A stretch of DNA of 64,000 nucleotides from TMP-86 sp044226865 (lineage in GTDB: Bacteria > Pseudomonadota > Gammaproteobacteria > Steroidobacterales > Steroidobacteraceae), in NCBI GenBank assembly GCA_044226865.1, contig JBGAGE010000002.1, positions 496,001-560,000 on the forward strand. Direction: 5' to 3'. This document shows positions 34,819-41,116 of this stretch, one piece after another; the stretch's first letter is position 1, and every line of letters begins with the position of its first letter. The notes under the pieces were generated by a model, which saw only the letters and a list, made by a program, of their open reading frames with translations, was not told the origin of the DNA and did no database searches. The position numbers and the translations under genes were made by a program.

Positions 34819-35239
34819 ACCAATGCTCGAGAATGGGGATCGTGAACAGCGCGCCGCCCACCTCATGAGTGACGACGGCGACGCGCTGCGCCAGATCCTG
34901 AGTGAGAAAGAACAACGCGAAGCCGCTCACCGCCACCAGCAACAAAGACGCGGCGAACGTAAGCCCGCTGGCGCGCCGCAGTTGCAGTTTCCACTTCAGC
35001 GTCGCATGGCGCGCCGTCATCCAGCCGAACAGATACAACGCGGGTACGGCCACCAGGCCATGCAGCAACAACAGCGGCGGTTGCCAGGGATGGGGCGTGA
35101 CGCCGAATTCGCCGACCGTCGAAAACCAGAGATCCAGCACGAGCCACGCAACGCCCGTCACCCACAGCAGCAGCAAGGCCAGATTCAGCCACCATCGCTC
35201 GCCCGCCGGCATGCGCCGGTTGAATCCCGGCACGCTCAT
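34790..35239 (-). CDS. 4-TM membrane protein with conserved histidines, likely b-type heme electron carrier
   Basis: A 149-residue integral membrane protein with four helices (about 18-38, 54-75, 90-112 and 120-142). Histidines lie at 50, 60, 78, 125 and 139; H60 and H125 sit inside helices 2 and 4 and could ligate a heme as in small cytochrome-b-like proteins of the DUF4405/PepSY-TM kind. The ATG overlaps the FMN-binding gene stop (ATGA). Next to an FMN_bind protein, such proteins are thought to hand electrons from the quinone pool to covalently bound FMN outside the membrane. Heme binding is inferred; the fold and topology are seen. Confidence 0.6.
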   Translation of the reverse strand: MSVPGFNRRMPAGERWWLNLALLLLWVTGVAWLVLDLWFSTVGEFGVTPHPWQPPLLLLHGLVAVPALYLFGWMTARHATLKWKLQLRRASGLTFAASLLLVAVSGFALFFLTQDLAQRVAVVTHEVGGALFTIPILEHWFIGRPREGA

Positions 35240-35805
35240 GTCGCCGCATCCGCCGGCCGCAAGGCGGTCTGCCACAGGGCCATGAGCCAGCGCACACCCT
35301 GGGTGACGTGCTCCGAGGACAGGGTGGCGCCCGCGATGTTCTTGATGTCGGTGCGGAAACGAAGTTCCGACAGCGCCCGGCGCTGCGCGAACTGCTCGCG
35401 CCAGCGGCGGTTGCGGATTTCCCCACCATGGCTCTCACGGTAGGACAACACTTCCAGCGTGCCCAGGACACCGTCGGCATCGATGCCCACGGCGTAGGTG
35501 ATCAAATCCTGGCGCCCCAGCACCTCATCGACGAAGAAGTATCCCAGCGCCTTGCCCGCCGCCTCGGCGCGCCACACCTGCAGGTTGCCGCGCCGCGGCT
35601 GCGGCCCCGCGAGCGCATCCACCGCCTGGCGCTGCTGCGCGCTGAGCTGCAGGGCCACCGGCGTGAAGCGCTCAGCCTGCGCGAATGCCGCCCGCTGGGC
35701 GGCATCCACACTGACGTAGTCGGCGGCGATCACGGCCGCGACCGGCAAGACCGCCAGCGGCGCGGTGGCCGCGAAGGCGCCGCGCCAGGAAAATCTCTTG
35801 TGCAC
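35236..35805 (-). CDS. extracytoplasmic FMN-binding domain protein (covalent flavinylation site)
   Basis: A 189-residue protein with an N-terminal signal or anchor (residues 10-29) and an FMN_bind domain. The flavinylation motif is AGATLSSEHV with candidate Thr161 (family form (S/T)GAT-x-(S/T)); SYRESHGGEIRNRRW precedes it as in RnfG/NqrC-type domains. ApbE, encoded at 38465, would attach FMN to Thr161. GTG 35805 overlaps the porin stop by one base (TAGTG). Such proteins shuttle electrons between a membrane donor and an outer acceptor. FMN attachment is inferred from the motif and from ApbE. Confidence 0.82.
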   Translation of the reverse strand: MHKRFSWRGAFAATAPLAVLPVAAVIAADYVSVDAAQRAAFAQAERFTPVALQLSAQQRQAVDALAGPQPRRGNLQVWRAEAAGKALGYFFVDEVLGRQDLITYAVGIDADGVLGTLEVLSYRESHGGEIRNRRWREQFAQRRALSELRFRTDIKNIAGATLSSEHVTQGVRWLMALWQTALRPADAAT

Positions 35806-37151
35806 TAAAACTGATACCCCAGCCCCAAGTCCCAGCGATTATCGCCCGAACCACCGCGGAAATTCAGGTAATCCGCCTTGATCACCACGCCCGGCGTGAT
35901 CATCCAGTTGACGCCGCCCGTGAACACCTCGCGGTCGCGCGCATCGGGCGGGGTGATCCCAAGGCCGAGATCGGCGAAGGACGCGCCGGTATTGAAGCGC
36001 TCGTAACGCACGAAGGGTGTCAGGCTCCAGCGGTCGCGCTCGATCGCACGATACGCCGCCTCCGTGTACCAACCGAAGAAGCTCTGCGGGATGGGGGTGG
36101 GCTGACCCAGGCTCACACGGTTCAATGCCGCGGTGTTGCTGATGCGGCCGCGGGCATACAGTGCCGACAACTCCCATTGAGCCGGCATCCAACGGGCATG
36201 CCCTTCCCACAACGTGACGCGCGAACTGCCGAGGCTCGTCTGTCCCTGCGACGCGCCACCCGTGAACAACGATCCCCCTACTTTCAGGCCCGGCATTCCC
36301 ACGTAGTTGAGCGCGAGGAACCCCGAGATGTCCTTGCCCGAGGCCAGCGACAACTCCTGGTGGATCGCGCCCAGTGGCGACTCCAAGCCCTCCGCGGAGG
36401 ATGCATCCCACTTGTTCAGGTTGAACCCGGTCGACAGGCCCACGTTCCACGCAAGACCCGCGGCGGTTTCGCCCTGCAATTGCACGCCCCCCTCGCGCCA
36501 GGTGGTGGGAATGATGGCGGTTTCGATGAAGTTGCGCTGCACCCCGTAGTAACGGGTGGGCTCGTGGCTCAGGTTGAGAAAACCGCTGGGAATCAGGAAC
36601 AATCCTGCCTTGACGAACAGGTTGTCGCGCAAACGCCGCTCGATGTAGGCCTGCTCCAATTCGAACTCGCCGGCATCCTCCGACGAGGCAATGGCATGCT
36701 CCAGCTCGAGTTCGCTCACCAGACGGGTGTCCTCATCGAACCGATAGGCCACGCCCAGCACGAAACGGGCGGCATCGGCCACGGTCGAGGCCGCATTGGA
36801 AGTCGGGCGCGAATAATTGAGCTCGCCATAGCCGAAGAACGACACGCCGGTATCCGCGGCGCCGGCGGCGGGGGGCGCCGTGACCGGAGCGGCGGCGGCA
36901 GCCATGGCCGCTGCCGGCGGAGCGACCGCCACGGCAGGTGTTGCCGCCGTGCCGGACGCGACCGTTACACTGGACGCGGCTCCCGCCGCGTGCTGGCCGG
37001 CCTTCAATTGCGCCAGCTCCGCCTTCATCGCCTCCAGTTGCTCGGCCAGCGCCTGCACGCGCTGCTCCAGTTCCTGTTGCGTGCCCGCCTGCGCAATGGC
37101 GGCCGTGCACGACAGCAGGCCCGTCAAGATCATCCGGCGATATATCGTCAT
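35805..37151 (-). CDS. outer-membrane porin with coiled-coil N terminus
   Basis: A 448-residue exported protein: signal peptide (residues 1-22), a coiled-coil segment (QELEQRVQALAEQLEAMKAELAQLK), an Ala/Val/Pro linker (about 55-105), then a beta-barrel beginning VSFFGYGELNYSRPTS and ending with the C-terminal aromatic LGLGYQF typical of outer-membrane insertion. It resembles phosphate-selective porins O/P and coiled-coil-tethered porins. Start ATG 37151. It lies between the di-heme peroxidase and FMN-binding genes in one tight operon, so it may pass a substrate or ion linked to that redox path. Ligand unknown. Confidence 0.8.
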   Translation of the reverse strand: MTIYRRMILTGLLSCTAAIAQAGTQQELEQRVQALAEQLEAMKAELAQLKAGQHAAGAASSVTVASGTAATPAVAVAPPAAAMAAAAAPVTAPPAAGAADTGVSFFGYGELNYSRPTSNAASTVADAARFVLGVAYRFDEDTRLVSELELEHAIASSEDAGEFELEQAYIERRLRDNLFVKAGLFLIPSGFLNLSHEPTRYYGVQRNFIETAIIPTTWREGGVQLQGETAAGLAWNVGLSTGFNLNKWDASSAEGLESPLGAIHQELSLASGKDISGFLALNYVGMPGLKVGGSLFTGGASQGQTSLGSSRVTLWEGHARWMPAQWELSALYARGRISNTAALNRVSLGQPTPIPQSFFGWYTEAAYRAIERDRWSLTPFVRYERFNTGASFADLGLGITPPDARDREVFTGGVNWMITPGVVIKADYLNFRGGSGDNRWDLGLGYQF

Positions 37152-37159
37152 ATGTATCC

Positions 37160-38371
37160 TCAAGGCTGGTAGCCGTCCGTCAATGTGTGGAGAAACTCGA
37201 CCACGTCCGCGATCTCGCCGGCATCGAGCGCCGGCAAATCGCCCGGGAGGCGGTTGTAAGGCGCCTCGGTGATGTTGACGTTGCCGCGATACGCTGCGGG
37301 CAGATCGTCGAACTTCAGCACCCGTCCGGCCGCATCCAGCGGATAGAACTCTTGCGGATGGGTATCGCGGCGCACGTAGAACTCGATGGCCTGTTTCAAT
37401 GTGGCGAAGCGGCCGTTGTGAAAATACGGCGCGGTCAGCGCGACGTTGCGCAAGGAAGGCACCTTGAACGCGCCACACAAATCGGTGCGTGCGGCCAGGT
37501 CCCCGCGCACCGGGCCGCACAAGCCCAGGTCGAAGAATGCCGGGTCCGCGTTGGCGGTGATCGCCGCATTGCGCGGCACGCCGAGATTGTCGTAGGTGAA
37601 ATCGGTGAACAACGGCGGCTCGCCGTTGGGGCCCTTGGCGCTGGGATGGCAGGCCGCGCAATTGCCTTTCTGCGGATCGTTGAACAGCGACAGCCCGCGC
37701 ATCTCCGCCTCGCTCAAGCTCGCAGCCCCGGCGAGGAAATTGTCGTACTTGCTGGTGAACGGCGCGAACTCGGCGCTGTCCTCCCGCTCGTAGCGTTCGA
37801 TGGCGAACAGCGCACGCTCGAAGGCGGCCTCCGGATCCTCGAAAATGCGCTCGCCGAACAGCGCGCGAAAATCGGCGGCATACTCCGCCTCGCTCAGGCG
37901 CCGCGCCACTTCCGCGGCATCGGCATTGGCCATCTCCACCGGCGAGAGGAACGGGCGGCGCGCCTGCTCGCTCAAGGTGTCGACGCGCCCATCGCGATCG
38001 AACCCGCCGGTGGGAGTGCCCTCGGCATCGAAGAAGAATGCGGGAGTCTGCGTGATGTAGCGCAACGATGGCGCGTTGCGCGTACCCTGCGTCACGCCGT
38101 CGATGCCGCCCAGCGACGCGGGCAAGCCATCCTTGGCGGCCAGCGCGTGTGCCGCATCATGGCAATCCGCGCAGGCCTGGCGACCCGTGGCGGACAGGCT
38201 GGCATCATGGAATATCTTCTCCCCCAGCAGCGCGGCGGCAGAGAGCGTTGCGGCCGGTGCTGCGGTGGGCGTGGCAGGCGAACCGGAACCGCCGACACAG
38301 GCGGCTTGGAACAGGCATGCGAGCAGCAAACTGAATCGATCGAGCCGGACTGTCATCATCGAAGGAAGCAT
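37160..38371 (-). CDS. di-heme c-type cytochrome peroxidase (MauG/CcpA family)
   Basis: A 403-residue exported di-heme protein with signal peptide (residues 7-24; a Cys at 25 could be lipidated although the lipobox QAAC is weak). Heme-binding motifs are CADCH at 67-71 and CAACH at 238-242; the segments NAPSLRYI, PFLSPVEMAN and KVPSLRNVALTAPYFHNG are typical of the family. Members reduce H2O2, make tryptophan tryptophylquinone (MauG), or act in iron and copper systems. Eight bases upstream of the porin gene and divergent from apbE across a 93-bp region with a Fur-like box. Confidence 0.9.
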   Translation of the reverse strand: MLPSMMTVRLDRFSLLLACLFQAACVGGSGSPATPTAAPAATLSAAALLGEKIFHDASLSATGRQACADCHDAAHALAAKDGLPASLGGIDGVTQGTRNAPSLRYITQTPAFFFDAEGTPTGGFDRDGRVDTLSEQARRPFLSPVEMANADAAEVARRLSEAEYAADFRALFGERIFEDPEAAFERALFAIERYEREDSAEFAPFTSKYDNFLAGAASLSEAEMRGLSLFNDPQKGNCAACHPSAKGPNGEPPLFTDFTYDNLGVPRNAAITANADPAFFDLGLCGPVRGDLAARTDLCGAFKVPSLRNVALTAPYFHNGRFATLKQAIEFYVRRDTHPQEFYPLDAAGRVLKFDDLPAAYRGNVNITEAPYNRLPGDLPALDAGEIADVVEFLHTLTDGYQP

Positions 38372-38391
38372 CCCCTGCCATTGATTGTTGT

Positions 38392-38420
38392 TTGCAAATA
38401 CGAATGATTCGCACTTAGAT
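38392..38420 (+). promoter_or_regulatory. possible apbE promoter with Fur-like box in the spacer
   Basis: TTGCAA, an 18-base spacer and TAGATT are 45 bases upstream of the apbE ATG. The palindrome TACGAATGATTCGCA at 38399-38413 (core CGAAT-G-ATTCG) fills the spacer. It matches 12 of 15 positions of TGAGAATGATTCTCA. Iron-Fur control of both divergent genes is inferred. Confidence 0.5.
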
Positions 38421-38464
38421 TAGCTTTTGCTACGCTACTCGTCAATCCGGGACTCCACCTACGC

Positions 38465-39253
38465 ATGTCCAGACCGCCTTGCAGCCACACCACCCGCGTG
38501 CGCGTGGGCTTGGGCACCCTGATTGCGATCGAGGCCCAGGGCGCCACCCCCGAGATTCGGGCAGCCGCCATCGAGGCGGCGACGGCTTGCTGCCAGCGCG
38601 TGCAACTCGCCATGCACCCCTCGCATCAAGGGAGCGACCTGGCGGCACTGGCGGCCGCGCCGGCCGGATCCGAGGTACGGGTGGATCCCTGGACGGTGGA
38701 GGTCCTGCGCCTCGCCCAACGCCTGAGCGCCGCCTCCGCCGGGGTGTTCGATCCCTGCCTGCCCCACTCCCCGGGCGGCCTGGCGGATGTGCACCTCACC
38801 TCCCACGACCGCGTGCGGATCAACGCCCGCGTTCGACTCGACCTGGGCGGCATCGCCAAGGGCTTCGCGGTGGATTGCGCGGTGCAGGCGCTGCAGGCGG
38901 CGGGGTGCGACGCTGGCCTCGTCAACGCCGGCGGCGATGCGCGCGCGTTCGGCCCCCGGGGCTTTCCCATCGAATGTCGCGCGGGTGGGCGGCGGCAATG
39001 CCTCGAGCTGCGCGAGGCGGCGGTGGCGGTGAGCTGCGCCGATGCCTCGGGACGCCCGCCCGAACATCGAGGCTACTATCTGCGCGCCGCAGGCGCGGAT
39101 GCGCAGGCGCCCTCTCTGCAGCAGCGCCATGCCATCGTGCTCGCGCCCAGTGCGGCGGTGGCGGATGGACTGACCAAGTGTTGGATGCTGGCGCCCGCCG
39201 CGATCGCCACGACCGCCCTCGAGGCCTTCGGCGCACGCGCCCTGCCCGGCTGA
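38465..39253 (+). CDS. apbE: FAD:protein FMN transferase (ApbE family), short form
   Basis: A 262-residue enzyme, shorter than E. coli ApbE (351) and without a lipoprotein signal. Motifs seen: LDLGGIAKGFAVD (the RIDLGGIAKGYAVD block) and NAGGDARAFG. ApbE transfers FMN from FAD to a Ser/Thr of the target, here probably Thr161 of the FMN-binding protein of the divergent operon. Without a signal peptide it may act in the cytoplasm or rely on the small N-terminal part; some short ApbE forms are known. It ends three bases from the converging alpha/beta-hydrolase gene. Confidence 0.82.
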   Translation: MSRPPCSHTTRVRVGLGTLIAIEAQGATPEIRAAAIEAATACCQRVQLAMHPSHQGSDLAALAAAPAGSEVRVDPWTVEVLRLAQRLSAASAGVFDPCLPHSPGGLADVHLTSHDRVRINARVRLDLGGIAKGFAVDCAVQALQAAGCDAGLVNAGGDARAFGPRGFPIECRAGGRRQCLELREAAVAVSCADASGRPPEHRGYYLRAAGADAQAPSLQQRHAIVLAPSAAVADGLTKCWMLAPAAIATTALEAFGARALPG

Positions 39254-39256
39254 GTG

Positions 39257-40129
39257 CTACCCGGCGGGACCGACGAAGCGGGCGATGTCCTGCAGCACCG
39301 GCGCGCGGCCGCGGGCGAGCTTGCTCAAGGCCGCGACCGTATCGCCGTGACCGAGCTTGGGGTACAGGCGCAAGGTGACGGCCACGCCCTTGGATTGCAG
39401 CGCGGCGGCGAGGTTTTTCGAGTTCTTCGGCCATACGGTTTCGTCGGCCTCGCCCTGCACCAGCAGCATGGGCGGCGCACCGGCGCGGACGAAGGTGATG
39501 GGCTGGCTTTGCGGATACGCGGCGGGCGGGCCGAACATGTCGCGCGTATCATCGGCGGTGAACGGCAGGAAATCGTAGGGACCCGACAAGCCGATCACGC
39601 CCGCCACCGGCAGGCCCGCCGCGCCGGCGGACGCGAGATAGCGCTCATCCAGCGCCAGCAACGCCGCCATGTGCGCGCCGGCCGAATGCCCCATGAGGTA
39701 CAGCCTGGCGGGATCCGCGCCGTACTCACGCGCATGCCGCGACACGTACACTGCGGCCTGTGCGGCATCGCTCATGAAGCCGGCCATCTTCACCGCCGGG
39801 TAGTGGCGGTAGTTGGGTACCGCCACGACGTATCCCAGGCCCGTGAGCGCAGCCGCGACGAAGCGGTAATCGCTCTTGTCACCGTAGCTCCAGCGCCCGC
39901 CATGCCAGAAGATCACCAGAGGCGCGGCCGCGGCGGATGCGCGCGGGCGATAGACATCGACGCGTTGCTGCGGATCGGCGCCATAGGCGATGTCGGCGGT
40001 GAGGGTGTAATCGCCGAATCGGGCGGGCAGATTGGCGGCGATGAAACCCACCCGCTGGCATCCGCACAGCGCCAGCAGCAACACGATGCCCGCCAGCCCT
40101 CGCACCGGTGCCCGGCATGACTGTGTCAT
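39257..40129 (-). CDS. alpha/beta hydrolase (BD-FAE/carboxylesterase-like), lipoprotein
   Basis: A 290-residue predicted lipoprotein (LLLALCGC, Cys 24). Seen: the oxyanion HGG in VIFWHGGRWSYGD, nucleophile elbow GHSAGA, Asp in VQGEADETVW and His in KLGHGDTVA. The VDVYRPRA segment at the start of the domain is common in the kynurenine formamidase/BD-FAE esterase group. Start ATG 40129 overlaps the HExxH protein stop by ATGA, so it is the last gene of the leuS-lptE transcript as read here. Substrate unknown. Confidence 0.83.
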   Translation of the reverse strand: MTQSCRAPVRGLAGIVLLLALCGCQRVGFIAANLPARFGDYTLTADIAYGADPQQRVDVYRPRASAAAAPLVIFWHGGRWSYGDKSDYRFVAAALTGLGYVVAVPNYRHYPAVKMAGFMSDAAQAAVYVSRHAREYGADPARLYLMGHSAGAHMAALLALDERYLASAGAAGLPVAGVIGLSGPYDFLPFTADDTRDMFGPPAAYPQSQPITFVRAGAPPMLLVQGEADETVWPKNSKNLAAALQSKGVAVTLRLYPKLGHGDTVAALSKLARGRAPVLQDIARFVGPAG

Positions 40130-40608
40130 TGGCGGCACTCGTAGGTCAGGCGTTGCGATTCGTCGATCAAGCGGTGCTGCATCAGCCACAGGCGCGCATC
40201 CTCGGCGTCGAAGGCGAACCATTGCGCGGTGCTGCCCAGCCGGAAGCTGTAACCCCATTCGTCCATGTCCCGGTACATGCGCTCGCGGGTGGCGGCGCCC
40301 AATGCATCGGAGAGCAACAGCTGCAGGTAGCACACCGCCGATTCCTCCGCGTGGTCGCCGTGGGCGTCCGTGTGCAGCGCGGCGCGGCGCTCCGGCGTCA
40401 TGCAGATGTAATGCGCCGATTCGTGCAGCACCGAATGCAGCGGGGTATCCAGGCGCGCATACAGACGCCGGCCGATGAGACCGGCTTCGCGCTCGCCCCA
40501 ATAGGACCCGGGGATGATTTCCTCGGGCGCCACCAGCATCAACTCCAGGCCGAAACGGTCCAGCAAGGTGTGCAGCGCGAGGCGGTCGATGTGCTGCAGC
40601 AGGAGCAC
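40126..40608 (-). CDS. small HExxH putative zinc metalloprotease, hypothetical
   Basis: About 160 residues. The motif HESAH (context LHSVLHESAHYICM, near residue 61) has the HExxH zinc signature; an acidic DAHGDHAEES follows and could supply the third ligand. No named family was recognised, and no signal peptide or TM segment is seen, so it is probably cytoplasmic. The start is taken as GTG 40608, eight bases after the lptE stop; the frame upstream only shadows lptE. Its stop overlaps the alpha/beta-hydrolase ATG (ATGA). Protease activity is inferred from the motif alone. Confidence 0.7.
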   Translation of the reverse strand: MLLLQHIDRLALHTLLDRFGLELMLVAPEEIIPGSYWGEREAGLIGRRLYARLDTPLHSVLHESAHYICMTPERRAALHTDAHGDHAEESAVCYLQLLLSDALGAATRERMYRDMDEWGYSFRLGSTAQWFAFDAEDARLWLMQHRLIDESQRLTYECRQ

Positions 40609-40615
40609 GCGCGGC

Positions 40616-41116
40616 TCAAGGCGATTTGAGGCTGGCCAGCCGCCGCGTGGCGATGGCCGCGAGTTCGCGCGCCATCTGCACGCGCAGGATGTCTTCCTCG
40701 TGTTCCTTCGCGAGCAGGTTGTTCTCATCGAAGCTGTAGTCGCGGGTCAGGCTCAGCGTCTGCGGCGGCATCAACTCCTTGTCCAGGGTGCGCACCGCCA
40801 CGATCACCGTATAGGTGAGTTCGTATTCCGTGGGGATGTTGCGGGCCGACACCGACAACACGCGCCGCTGCACCTCATCGCGCGTCACCTCGACGATGGA
40901 GCTGGCGCCCTGCCCCACCGGTTGCAGCTGCGCACCCGAATCCTGCAGCCGGCGCTCGAAGGCCCGCGCAAAATCCGTGTAGGAGTCCTGCACCTGCAGA
41001 TACGGCCGCGCCATCACCGCGGGCAAGGGCTCGCTGCCGGCCAGGCGGAAGCCGCAGCCAGCCTGCGCAAGCGTGGCCGCCAGCGCGATTGCGGCTGCCG
41101 CGGCGCGCAGCTTCAC
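40616..41116 (-). CDS. lptE: LPS assembly lipoprotein LptE
   Basis: A 166-residue outer-membrane lipoprotein that plugs the LptD barrel during LPS export. The N terminus has a signal ending at GCGFRLAG (mature Cys 20), typical of LptE, then a LPS-assembly fold with TYTVIVAVRTLDKELM. Start ATG 41116 overlaps the leuS stop (ATGA) as in many gammaproteobacteria. In most relatives holA follows; here two unrelated genes follow and holA is 27 kb away. Confidence 0.9.
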   Translation of the reverse strand: MKLRAAAAAIALAATLAQAGCGFRLAGSEPLPAVMARPYLQVQDSYTDFARAFERRLQDSGAQLQPVGQGASSIVEVTRDEVQRRVLSVSARNIPTEYELTYTVIVAVRTLDKELMPPQTLSLTRDYSFDENNLLAKEHEEDILRVQMARELAAIATRRLASLKSP

